Assembly (NCBI GenBank): GCA_030694465.1
Contig: JAUXYJ010000069.1
Location: 17,376-81,375, forward strand
Direction of reading: 5' to 3'
Source of the DNA: Deltaproteobacteria bacterium
GTDB taxonomy: Bacteria; Myxococcota_A; Polyangia; Polyangiales; Ga0077539
Length of the DNA: 64,000 nt
In this document: positions 53,283 to 61,915 of the stretch, in pieces
How positions within the stretch are numbered: position 1 is the stretch's first letter
How the letters are laid out: the number at the start of each line of letters is the position of its first letter
Notes under the pieces: generated by a model
Databases searched by the model: none
The model's input: the letters and a program-made list of their open reading frames with translations, nothing else
Told to the model about the DNA's origin: nothing
Position numbers and translations under genes: made by a program

Positions 53283-54380
53283 ATGAACGCAGCAACGAGA
53301 ATTCTGTCTAAATCATGGCCCCTCACTTTCGCGCTCGCCCTTGGCGCGTCGTCGATGGGATGTGGTGGCTCCTCGGCCGTGACCATTGTGATCACCGAGT
53401 CCGAGCTCAGTGGCACCGTCATGTGGAACGGGACCTACGAGATCCGCAACAGCCTGACGATCCGCGGCCCGCTGACGTTGGCTCCGTGCACGCGTGTGCG
53501 CGTCGCGGCCGACGTCACGATCTCGGTGCGCGACCGGGGGTCGATCCGCGCCCTCGGCACTGCGGCGTGTCCCGTGCAGTTCGAGAGCGCAAATCCCACG
53601 CCGAGCGCTGGAGACTGGGGCCGGATTGACATCTACAGCAGCGCATCGAACGACACATTGTTTCAGCACACGCGAATCTCGCATGGCAACGGTGGCACCT
53701 ATGGCGTGGTGTGGGTCGAGGACCGCGCGACCGTTGGCATGGACAACGTGCGCTTTGTGCAGTCTCGCAACCGGAGCATCCAGGTCGAGGCCGAGGGCCG
53801 CGTGAGCACCTTTGCCAACGTGAGCTTTGAGAGCGTCGACGGCGAGCTGATGAAGGTCCCTCCGGTGGTCATCGCGTCGTTGTCACCGGTCACGACGGTG
53901 ACCACAACCAACCCACGCATTGTGCTCGACGGCAGCACGATGACCGGGGCCGCGATGTGGCGAAACCTGGGCGTTTCGCTCGAGATTCCCACGACGGCGA
54001 TCGAGGCTGGCGCGGTCGAGATCGCCGCAGGGAGCGTGCTGCGGATGTTGCCCGAGGCCGTGATCACCGTGCGCAACCGAGGCGCGCTGCGGATGCTCGG
54101 CACCGCGACCCAGCCCGTCGTGATCGAGTCTGCGAAAGCCACCCAGGCGCCCGGCGACTGGAGGCGGATTGACTTCACCAGCACGTCCGAGAGCACCAAC
54201 CTCTTGCGCAACACCACGGTCCGTCACGGCGGCGACAGCACCTACGGCGTGCTGTGGGTAGACACTGGCGCGACGCTCGCGCTTGAGAGCACGACCCTCT
54301 CGATGAACTCGAGCTGCGATGTGGGCGGCGAAGGCACGGTCAACATGACCACGTCGATGTTTATGCGCTGCGCGAGATAG
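53283..54380 (+). CDS. Lipoprotein with duplicated beta-helix-like domain
   Basis: 365 aa. Lipobox SMGC near residue 27. The mature chain has two similar halves of ~150 residues: RVRVAADVTISVRDRGSIRA, then SAGDWGRIDIYSS and GTYGVVWVEDRATV in the first; VLRMLPEAVITVRNRGALRM, then APGDWRRIDFTST and STYGVLWVDTGATL in the second. The repeated short strands with GDW and TYGV turns suggest a right-handed beta-helix, as in carbohydrate-active or adhesion proteins. No catalytic site is visible. A clear internal duplication. Confidence 0.72.
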   Translation: MNAATRILSKSWPLTFALALGASSMGCGGSSAVTIVITESELSGTVMWNGTYEIRNSLTIRGPLTLAPCTRVRVAADVTISVRDRGSIRALGTAACPVQFESANPTPSAGDWGRIDIYSSASNDTLFQHTRISHGNGGTYGVVWVEDRATVGMDNVRFVQSRNRSIQVEAEGRVSTFANVSFESVDGELMKVPPVVIASLSPVTTVTTTNPRIVLDGSTMTGAAMWRNLGVSLEIPTTAIEAGAVEIAAGSVLRMLPEAVITVRNRGALRMLGTATQPVVIESAKATQAPGDWRRIDFTSTSESTNLLRNTTVRHGGDSTYGVLWVDTGATLALESTTLSMNSSCDVGGEGTVNMTTSMFMRCAR

Positions 54381-54404
54381 CTGCATTTTCGCTTGCAGAG
54401 TGCT

Positions 54405-55493
54405 TCACCGAAAGGGCGCTTGCGGGGTCATCTGGGGCACGAGTGACTCGGCCGTGGCGAAGCAGAGTTCGACATAGGCCTGCAGCTCGCGCGCGTCGAG
54501 GAGGGCCTTGGGCGAGACCACCTGGAGGGTCTGTCGATCGAGCCGAAAGCCACCGAGCTTAGTGTGCGCGGCCATCAGCCAATCGCAGGCTTTGGGCGTG
54601 AGAATGGCGCGGACCTGCGCTTCGGGCTCACCCTTCACAACAAACATCGCGTCAAACGCGGGGTAGCCAATCTGGATGTCTTGGCCTCGAAAGAGCTTCG
54701 AGAAAAAGCCGTTCGAGCCCTGCGGCGTGAGCTGAAACGACGCGGGGACCACGGACGGGAGCGCGAGCGAGACCTCGGTCTGCAGGCGGTGACCTTCGTA
54801 GCGCACACGGGCGTCGACCCCGATCGCGCGCACGTTGCCAGACATTTTGCCGTGGGGCGCGTCCAAGGCCAGACCCCACGCGCTCGCGACGCGGGACCAA
54901 GACTCACGAAACGCAGGCTCCCATGCGGTGCTCGTGCGATCCCTCGCAGCACGCAGAATCACTGCGATTCTCCCAACGATCTCAAACATGGTCCTGCACT
55001 GTGCGAGGTCACGCGTCCACCCTTCGATCTCGACCCTGACATAGTCGTCGTCAATGAGCAGGTTGGGCAGCGAGGGATGGACCGCCGGCAACAGCGTGTG
55101 CAGGTCTCTCATGAGCGCCTGCGCGAGGGGCGGGTCGGCCGCCGAGATGTCGTAGAGACGGTCGAGCGCTTCGTGGCCAATTTGCAGATCATTCGCGCCG
55201 AACACGCGGTCTTTGAGGCGCAAGCTCGCCGGGCGGATGTGGCACTTCAGCCCCGCGAAGAGCGGTGGATCGAGAAGGGCCGAGAGCGCCGTGTAGTTGC
55301 GGGTGTAGCTCTCGTATCGGCCGTCGTCGTTTCGGTACTCAATGACCTCGTAGGTGTGCACGCCGCGGAGCGGGATGTGCCCATCCCAGGTCCCTCGGAG
55401 GACCTTGTTCTCGTCGACGGTCATGCCGAGCGCTTGAGGCAGAGCGTCCCAGTCGCCCGATTTTGAGATCCCTAGTGTTTCGCTCCATCCCAT
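54405..55493 (-). CDS. Hypothetical protein with internal duplication
   Basis: 362 aa, soluble. Two regions resemble each other: KDRVFGANDLQIGHEALDRL near residue 95 and FRGQDIQIGYPAFDAMF near residue 270, each followed by a polar helix. This points to a tandem duplicate of a ~130-residue unit. The N-terminal ~50 residues contain a strand-rich segment that ends in GTWDGHIPLRGVHTYEVIEY. No signal peptide or recognised family. Convergent with the beta-helix lipoprotein gene, 24 bp apart. Confidence 0.65.
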   Translation of the reverse strand: MGWSETLGISKSGDWDALPQALGMTVDENKVLRGTWDGHIPLRGVHTYEVIEYRNDDGRYESYTRNYTALSALLDPPLFAGLKCHIRPASLRLKDRVFGANDLQIGHEALDRLYDISAADPPLAQALMRDLHTLLPAVHPSLPNLLIDDDYVRVEIEGWTRDLAQCRTMFEIVGRIAVILRAARDRTSTAWEPAFRESWSRVASAWGLALDAPHGKMSGNVRAIGVDARVRYEGHRLQTEVSLALPSVVPASFQLTPQGSNGFFSKLFRGQDIQIGYPAFDAMFVVKGEPEAQVRAILTPKACDWLMAAHTKLGGFRLDRQTLQVVSPKALLDARELQAYVELCFATAESLVPQMTPQAPFR

Positions 55494-55690
55494 GGTGGCA
55501 GCGAGTGTACGAGCTTTTTGGCACGTGCAATCGCGTAGGCCGATGGTTATAGGCCGTGGCTCAAAAGGGCACCAATCGAGCGATGCCAGCGCGGGCGCGA
55601 CGGTGTAGTCTCGCGGCGGCTGAGGGCACTCATCGCACGCGAATTGCCGCCCAAAACTCCACTTTTACGAAGAATTTCTAGAGATCCCCC

Positions 55691-58063
55691 ATGTCAACGG
55701 ACGAGCGCACGGACGAGAAGCCCACGGACTTTTTGCGAGCCATCATTGACGAAGACCTTCGGACGCAGAAGCACAACGGGCGCGTCGCGACGAGGTTTCC
55801 GCCTGAGCCCAATGGGTACCTTCACATTGGGCACTGCAAGTCGATTTGCCTGAATTTTGGCTTAGCAAAGCAATATGGCGGCACGTGCAATCTTCGCTTC
55901 GATGACACCAACCCGGTCAAAGAAGACCCCGAGTATGTGCGATCGATTCAGGACGACGTGCGGTGGCTTGGGTTCTCGTTTGGTGAGACCGCGCTGTATG
56001 CGTCGGACTACTTCGAGCGCATGTATGAGCTCGCCGAGAAGCTCATTGTGGATCGCAAGGCGTACGTGTGTTCGCTCAGCGAAGAAGAGATCCGTGAGTA
56101 CCGCGGCACGCTGACAAGTGCGGGGCGCAATAGCCCTTATCGTGAGCGCGCGACCGAAGAAAATCTCAGGCTGTTTCGCCAAATGCGCGACGGGGTCTTT
56201 GTCGAAGGGACGCACGTACTGCGGGCCAAGATCGACATGAGCGCGGCCAACATGAAGATGCGCGACCCGCTGCTGTATCGCATCAAGCGCGTGCACCACG
56301 ACCGCACCGGCGACCGATGGAACATCTACCCGTTCTACGACTACGCCCACCCGCTCTCGGACGCGTTTGAAGAGATCACGCACTCGATCTGCACGCTTGA
56401 GTTCGAGAACAATCGCGAGCTCTACGACTGGGTCATCCGCGAGACGGGTGTCCCCTGGACCCCGCATCAGTACGAGTTTGCGCGGCTGCAGCTCGAGTAC
56501 ACCGTGATGAGCAAGCGCAAGCTCTTGCTCCTGGTCAACCAGAACCTAGTCAACGGCTGGGACGACCCGCGCATGCCCACGATCGCGGGGATGCGACGCC
56601 GTGGTTTTCGCCCCGAGGCGCTGCGTGCCTTCGCAGAGCTCATCGGCATCGCGAAGAACAACAGCATGGTGGACATCGGCAAGCTCGAGTACTGCATCCG
56701 CGATGACCTCCACCGCATCGCCCCGCGCGTGTTGGCTGTGTGTGACCCGCTCAAGGTCACGCTGACCAACTACGAAGAGGGCGCGCGCGAGATGCTCGAT
56801 GCGCCGTATTTTCCTGCGGATTCGAACGATAAGCGCACGCGCAAATTGCCCTTTGGGCGCACGCTCTTGATCGAGCGCGATGACTTTCGTGAGGTCCCTC
56901 CGAAGGGCTACCAGAGACTCGCGCCCGGTCGCGTGGTGCGCTTGCGCTACGGCTATTGCGTTCGCTGCGACGAGGTCATCAAGGACCCCACGAGCGGCGA
57001 AGTGACCGAGCTGCGCTGCACGTATTTTAAAGACACGCTCGACGGCGGGCAGATCGCCGGCGAAAAGATCCACGGGGTGATTCACTGGGTAGACGCCACC
57101 GAGAGCGTGGCGTGTGAGGTCCGTGAGTACGACCTGTTGCTCTCGGTCGCGCGCCCCGATGCGGACGAGCGAGACTTCACCGAGCTGCTCAGCGACCGGT
57201 CACTCGTCGTGCACAAACACGCGCGCGTCGAGCCCTCGATCGCGTCCGATGATCCTGCAACGCGCTATCAGTTCGAGCGCCTGGGATACTTCTGGAGAGA
57301 CCCCAAGGACTCACGCGCAGACGCGCTGGTGTTTAACCGAATTGTCACGCTCAAAGAGAGCACGCGTGTGCCGTCTGCAGTGGAGATTTCCAAGCCAAGT
57401 GCGGACGAAGGGCCTGCGGTACGCGAGACCAACACAGCCGACGCGAACGACAAACGCCACCGCCCACACGGCCGCACCAAGGCGCAAGTGCGGGCAGCAC
57501 AACGCGACGAAAACCCGAAGCTCGCCGAGCACTTCGAGCGCATGCAGTCGGTGCACGGGCTCGGCGCAGAAGAAGCCGATTTGCTCAGCGCAGACGAGGC
57601 CACCGCGGGGCTCTTTGAAGCGGTCTTGCGTGAGCACCCCGACGCGCACGCGGTCGCGCGTTGGATGATCAATGAGGTCGCGCGCGTAGTGCCTGGCGAG
57701 GACATCGCGTCGCTCAAGTGCACTGCGAGCGACCTCGCAAAATTGCTCACGAAGGTCTCTGAGCAGAAGCTCACGACACCCAAAGCGCGCGAGCTCTTGG
57801 GCGTGTTAGCGCGCGACGGGGGCGATCTTGAGGCGCTCTTGCGTGCGAGCCCTTCAGGTGCGCCCTTGGACAGCGCGGCGCTCAGCGCGCTTGTGCAGAA
57901 GGTCATCGCGGACAACGCCGACAAAGCCTCGCAATATCGCAGCGGAAAGACCGGCCTGATGGGCTTCTTCGTAGGCCAGCTCGTCAAGCTCTCAGCGGGC
58001 GCGGCAGACCCCAAGGCCGCGCAAGCGCTCTTGGCCGCCCAGCTCGACGCGCCCACCGGCTGA
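55691..58063 (+). CDS. glnS: Glutaminyl-tRNA synthetase with C-terminal YqeY/GatB-like domain
   Basis: 790 aa. Class Ib synthetase: HIGH motif (YLHIGHCKS, residues 45-48) and MSKRKL near residue 273 in place of KMSKS. The intervening catalytic core is typical of GlnRS (RFPPEPNGYLH, DDTNP, ELIGIAKNNS). After the anticodon-binding beta-barrels, residues ~610-790 form a YqeY/GatB-tail-like domain (HALVARWMINEV-type helices, ELLGVLARDGG, GKTGLMGFFVGQLVK). The same arrangement is known from Deinococcus GlnRS, where the tail helps tRNA binding. Direct charging of tRNA-Gln is implied, independent of the GatCAB route. Confidence 0.93.
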   Translation: MSTDERTDEKPTDFLRAIIDEDLRTQKHNGRVATRFPPEPNGYLHIGHCKSICLNFGLAKQYGGTCNLRFDDTNPVKEDPEYVRSIQDDVRWLGFSFGETALYASDYFERMYELAEKLIVDRKAYVCSLSEEEIREYRGTLTSAGRNSPYRERATEENLRLFRQMRDGVFVEGTHVLRAKIDMSAANMKMRDPLLYRIKRVHHDRTGDRWNIYPFYDYAHPLSDAFEEITHSICTLEFENNRELYDWVIRETGVPWTPHQYEFARLQLEYTVMSKRKLLLLVNQNLVNGWDDPRMPTIAGMRRRGFRPEALRAFAELIGIAKNNSMVDIGKLEYCIRDDLHRIAPRVLAVCDPLKVTLTNYEEGAREMLDAPYFPADSNDKRTRKLPFGRTLLIERDDFREVPPKGYQRLAPGRVVRLRYGYCVRCDEVIKDPTSGEVTELRCTYFKDTLDGGQIAGEKIHGVIHWVDATESVACEVREYDLLLSVARPDADERDFTELLSDRSLVVHKHARVEPSIASDDPATRYQFERLGYFWRDPKDSRADALVFNRIVTLKESTRVPSAVEISKPSADEGPAVRETNTADANDKRHRPHGRTKAQVRAAQRDENPKLAEHFERMQSVHGLGAEEADLLSADEATAGLFEAVLREHPDAHAVARWMINEVARVVPGEDIASLKCTASDLAKLLTKVSEQKLTTPKARELLGVLARDGGDLEALLRASPSGAPLDSAALSALVQKVIADNADKASQYRSGKTGLMGFFVGQLVKLSAGAADPKAAQALLAAQLDAPTG

Positions 58064-58070
58064 GCCATCG

Positions 58071-58832
58071 ATGGGCACCCTGGTCGCGCGTGTTGTGCTG
58101 GCTCTGCTCGCGCTGCCCACGGGCGCTTGCGGTCGATACGCGCGCACTTCGCGGGCGCTCTCGGTCTGTGGAGCGTCGAGTTTGACCAGTGTTTTGACTG
58201 CTATTTCGCGGCTGTGGGAGCACGAAGGGCGTCCCGCGGTGGGCCTCAGGTTCGACGCCTCGTCGCGGTTGGCCCGGCAGCTCGAAGCGGGCGCACGGTG
58301 TGATGTGTTTGTCTCGGCGGACACGGCCTGGGTCGAGCATCTTCGTGGTCGCCGGTTGCTCACACCGGGCCCCGCGCGGGTCCTCGCACGCAACGGGCTC
58401 GTGGTGGTGGTCTCGGTGGGCTCGCCTTGGGCTCCAGCGAGCCTCAGGGAGCTCGCAGAGCGTCCCGAGGGGCGGGTGGCCCTTGCGGGCGAGAGCGTGC
58501 CCCTGGGGCGCTACAGTGAGCAGGCCCTCGCGCGGGCGGGATTGAGCGAGCGGCTGCGGGCGCGAGGGGTCCGCGGAGACACAGCTCGCACAACCCTGGG
58601 CTGGGTGGCGCGCGGGGACGCGGTCGCGGGGATTGTGTACGCGACGGACGCGCAGAGCGAACCGAGCGTGCGTGTGGCGCTGCGCATCGCGGCGGACCAG
58701 CACGAGCCGATTGTGTACCCGGCGGTGGTGACCGCGGGCGCGCGAGACATTGTGTTGGCCCAGCAATTTGTCAGCTATTGTGCGAGTGATGCGGTGCGCA
58801 CGTTGTGGTCTCGCGAGGGCTTCTTGCGGTGA
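58071..58832 (+). CDS. modA: Molybdate-binding periplasmic protein
   Basis: 253 aa with an N-terminal hydrophobic signal. Signatures of ModA: LSVCGASSLTSVLTAIS, GLRFDASSRLARQLEAGARC, DVFVSADTAWVEHL, and later GDAVAGIVYATDA. Captures molybdate or tungstate and delivers it to ModB. Starts 7 bp after the glnS stop. Its end overlaps the modB start by 4 bp. Confidence 0.92.
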   Translation: MGTLVARVVLALLALPTGACGRYARTSRALSVCGASSLTSVLTAISRLWEHEGRPAVGLRFDASSRLARQLEAGARCDVFVSADTAWVEHLRGRRLLTPGPARVLARNGLVVVVSVGSPWAPASLRELAERPEGRVALAGESVPLGRYSEQALARAGLSERLRARGVRGDTARTTLGWVARGDAVAGIVYATDAQSEPSVRVALRIAADQHEPIVYPAVVTAGARDIVLAQQFVSYCASDAVRTLWSREGFLR

Positions 58833-59515
58833 ACCTCGAGGTCACATCGGCGGTCTGGTTGTCGCTTCGGGTGGCGGCGCTCGCGTGCGTCCTCGCGCTG
58901 CCCTTCGCGACCGCGCTGGGGTATCTGTTGTCGCGGCGAGAGTTCAGAGCCAAGGCGCTGCTCAACACGCTGGTGATGGCGCCGTTGGTGTTGCCTCCGG
59001 TGGTGACGGGCCTCGCGCTCTTGCGATTGCTCGGGCCCAATACGCCCATGGGCCGAGCGCTGAACGCTCTGGGAATTCGCTTAGCGTTTAACGCATGGGC
59101 CGCGGTGATCGCGGCGATGGTGGTGGGGTTTCCGTTGTTTGTGTCGTCGGCGAGGGCGGCGTTTGATGCGGTCGATGTGCGCTACGAAGAGCTCGCGTGG
59201 TCGCTCGGATCAACTCGGTGGCAGAGCTTTGTGCGGGTGACCTTGCCGCTCGCGTGGCCGGGTCTCGCAGCAGGCGCGATGCTCGCGTTTGCGCGGGCCC
59301 TCGGCGAGTTCGGTGCCACGGTGATTTTCGCCGGAAACATCGAGGGAGAGACCCGCACGATCGCCCTCGCGGTGTACGCGCTGTTAGACCTCCCGGGTGG
59401 CGAATCGCGAGTATTTTGGCTGGCGAGCGCGAGCGTCGTGCTGTCTGCGGGCTCGCTGGTTGCGCACGAGAGCTTGGTGCGTTGGCAGCGTCGCCGACTG
59501 GATCTCGAAGCATGA
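58829..59515 (+). CDS. modB: Molybdate ABC transporter permease
   Basis: 228 aa from a GTG at 58829 that forms a GTGA overlap with the modA stop, with GAGG about 10 bases upstream. About five transmembrane helices and the EAA loop of binding-protein-dependent permeases (ELAWSLGSTRWQSFVRVTLP, then ARALGEFGATVIFAGN). The GEFGATVIFAGNI segment is characteristic of ModB. Coupled to modC by ATGA. Confidence 0.92.
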   Translation: MNLEVTSAVWLSLRVAALACVLALPFATALGYLLSRREFRAKALLNTLVMAPLVLPPVVTGLALLRLLGPNTPMGRALNALGIRLAFNAWAAVIAAMVVGFPLFVSSARAAFDAVDVRYEELAWSLGSTRWQSFVRVTLPLAWPGLAAGAMLAFARALGEFGATVIFAGNIEGETRTIALAVYALLDLPGGESRVFWLASASVVLSAGSLVAHESLVRWQRRRLDLEA

Positions 59516-60204
59516 GCGAGCGCACACCGTGGGATCTCACGATGGATCTGACCGTGCGCAATCGGTCGCTCAGTCTGCGCGCGGCGCTCCGATCGACCGC
59601 GCCCACGGTGATGCTCACGGGCCCTTCTGGCGTTGGAAAATCCACGCTCTTGCGCGCCCTCGTGGGCCTCGAACGAGAGACCGTCGGCGAGCTCACCGTG
59701 CGAGGGGCCGTGTGGCACTCGGCCACGCGTGGGGTGGTCATGCCCGTGCACATGCGCAGGGTGGGCTGGGTCGCACAGGACGCGCTGTTGTTTCCGCATC
59801 GGACGGTGAGAGAGAACATTGGCTGGGGGACAAACGATGACTCTGCTGTCATTTCACTCGCAGAGTCGTTGTCGATCGCAATGCTTCTCGATCGCCGACC
59901 GCGCAACCTCTCGGGCGGAGAGCGCCAGCGTGTCGCCCTCGCCCGCGCGCTTGCGTCCCGGCCCGACTGGCTCTTGCTCGATGAGCCCTTGAGCGCGCTT
60001 GACGCAGAGCACCGCGACCGCGCGATCGAGGTGCTGCGCGATTGGGCAACAGAGCGCTCGGTCCCGATGCTCATCGCGACGCACACGCCCGAAGCCTTTG
60101 CGGGGCTACGTCCAGAGCGATGGACGCTGCGACAAGAACAACGCGAGCGCGTAGTCTTGGTCGAACGTGCAGACCCGGCGACGTCGCCGGATGGCCCCAC
60201 GTGA
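59512..60204 (+). CDS. modC: Molybdate ABC transporter ATPase
   Basis: 230 aa from the ATG at 59512. Walker A GPSGVGKST near residue 38, LSGGERQRVALARAL signature and WLLLDEPLSALD Walker B. It lacks the C-terminal regulatory TOBE domain present in longer ModC proteins (about 350 aa), so it is a minimal ATPase with no molybdate sensing of its own. The last ~10 residues (DPATSPDGPT) are encoded by a copy of the dispersed palindrome. Convergent with the protease gene, 4 bp apart. Confidence 0.9.
   Translation: MSERTPWDLTMDLTVRNRSLSLRAALRSTAPTVMLTGPSGVGKSTLLRALVGLERETVGELTVRGAVWHSATRGVVMPVHMRRVGWVAQDALLFPHRTVRENIGWGTNDDSAVISLAESLSIAMLLDRRPRNLSGGERQRVALARALASRPDWLLLDEPLSALDAEHRDRAIEVLRDWATERSVPMLIATHTPEAFAGLRPERWTLRQEQRERVVLVERADPATSPDGPT
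60175..60190. repeat. Dispersed palindrome at the end of modC
   Basis: CCGGCGACGTCGCCGG, perfect 16-bp palindrome. It encodes PATSP in the C-terminal tail of ModC, and its right end is 14 bp before the stop. Confidence 0.8.
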
Positions 60205-60208
60205 GCCG

Positions 60209-61738
60209 CTAAAGCGTCCGTGGCGCGGGCACAGTGACCATCAACGTGCGCATGAAGGTCATCCCGTCGCTCGTGCGGCCTTCGATCGCGACGGTGCCCA
60301 TCGTGCCCGCGGCGGGCATGCCCTCGCCGGGGACATCGAGGCTGAGGTCTCCGTACTCGATCGCGGTGCCCATTTGGCTGATCGAGGCGCCCATGCCAAG
60401 GTCGAGCGAGGTCTGTGTGAGGGTCACAGGCTCGCTAAATCGCACGCGGATCACCAAGCGCCAGGACACCGTGGTGCTGCCAGGGACCAGCTGTTGGGTC
60501 AGAACGGGCACGCTCCCGGCGGGGAGCGTGATGGTGACCCCAGCGGCGTTGGGCGGACCCAAGGGCGCAGGCGCGGTGGGCAACGGGATGAGCTGATACG
60601 CATCGGTGCCGGGGAGCGCTTCAAACGCGGCGTAGTCCCACCAGAGCGAGCCGTTGTCGCCCCAGTCGGTGCCCCACGAGTTGAGCACGCGATAGGCGCT
60701 CCGCGCGTCGTCGTAGCCCACGATGACCATCGCGTGGCCACCACAGTGCGTGCTGCCAACGCACATGCCCGAATTGCGAAACGACTGCGTGACATCGACG
60801 CCCGCGACGCCGGCGCGCCACTCGAGAAATCCCGTGGGAAGTGCCACACCAAACACGACCGGCAGCCCCGCCGCGAGGGACTCTCGGACCTTGTTGCGAA
60901 AGACCGTTCCGGTGCCGACGATCGCCTGGTACGAGCCCAACCGAAACACGTGAGGCGACCGTGCGGGGTCGGGCATGCGTGGCTCGCAGAGCGTGGGATT
61001 GTCCCCCGAGCGATAGGGCTGCTCATCAAGCGTCGCTGCGCCCTGAAGCACGAGAATATCCAGGCCACTCGGGATCGACGTCCCGGCGTTGCACATGCCG
61101 TCACCGATCAAACGCGTGTAGATCCACGAGGGGCTCGCCCAGAGCGTGTTGACGTCGAGCATGGCGTTGCTCGCGCTCTCACGTTTGTAGCGTTGCAGCG
61201 CCGCGGTCGCGCCCAGCGCAAACGCGGTACACGAGCCTTGGCCGCCCTGATTGAGTGGCCTCAGCACGTTGCGCTGCGTCATGCCCATCATCATGGGGTT
61301 GGCCATCGGCGGGACCACCACCATGGGCTCTACGACTTCGCCCTCTGCGTCCTGATTTTCGAGCGTATTTGCAGGGTCAAGCGAGCGAAACGCGTCCGGG
61401 TCCGTCGAGCCCATCAGTCGCTCGGGGTTCGCGGGAGGGATCGCTCCGGTGCGAAGCGTGGACCAGACCGTGATCACGCCGTCGCCGTCGAGGTCCTCGC
61501 CGTCCGAGATCCCGTCGCCGTTGAGATCAATTTCGTCTGCGCGGCCGTCGCCGTCGATGTCATATCCGGTGCCGGTCATGCCGCCCACGGTCTGCATCCC
61601 AAGGCTCTGCCCTGTGGTGCGCGGACCCTGCGCGGTGGGCTGGCCAAACGTGCGGCGAGTGTTGGCGCCGGGGCCACACGAGACAACGAACATTCCTAGC
61701 AATAATCCTAGCGAACCGCGCATGTACCTGATTGACAT
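60209..61738 (-). CDS. Papain-like (C1) cysteine protease lipoprotein
   Basis: 509 aa from the ATG at 61738, with AAGGA 7 bases upstream and a signal peptide ending in a lipobox-like VSCG. A calcium-loop segment follows (DIDGDGRADEIDLNGDGISD and DLDGDG). The protease domain has GGQGSCTAFALGA with the catalytic Cys near residue 205, CGGHAMVIVGYDD with the His near 345, and VLNSWGTDWGDNG with the Asn near 370, the full C1 triad. A C-terminal beta-domain of ~130 residues ends the chain. Likely a surface or secreted protease. Confidence 0.88.
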   Translation of the reverse strand: MSIRYMRGSLGLLLGMFVVSCGPGANTRRTFGQPTAQGPRTTGQSLGMQTVGGMTGTGYDIDGDGRADEIDLNGDGISDGEDLDGDGVITVWSTLRTGAIPPANPERLMGSTDPDAFRSLDPANTLENQDAEGEVVEPMVVVPPMANPMMMGMTQRNVLRPLNQGGQGSCTAFALGATAALQRYKRESASNAMLDVNTLWASPSWIYTRLIGDGMCNAGTSIPSGLDILVLQGAATLDEQPYRSGDNPTLCEPRMPDPARSPHVFRLGSYQAIVGTGTVFRNKVRESLAAGLPVVFGVALPTGFLEWRAGVAGVDVTQSFRNSGMCVGSTHCGGHAMVIVGYDDARSAYRVLNSWGTDWGDNGSLWWDYAAFEALPGTDAYQLIPLPTAPAPLGPPNAAGVTITLPAGSVPVLTQQLVPGSTTVSWRLVIRVRFSEPVTLTQTSLDLGMGASISQMGTAIEYGDLSLDVPGEGMPAAGTMGTVAIEGRTSDGMTFMRTLMVTVPAPRTL

Positions 61739-61915
61739 CGATGATCCTTTTCGTCCTGAACTCTGAGACTCTGCAGTGCTTTGCGGCTCAATAGGACGCC
61801 GCGCTGCCCTCGGTGTCCATGACACCGCCTGACGAGGGTCCACGCGTGAGCGCTCACAGCGCGCTGCCACTCTGCGCCACGCAGACCGCGCATGATCGCT
61901 TAGTCTGAGCGCACC

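Noticed and set aside
54381..54404. Hairpin CTGCA...TGCAG as terminator between convergent genes
   Set aside because: Stem of only 5-6 bp with an 8-base loop and no T-run; not distinguishable from chance.
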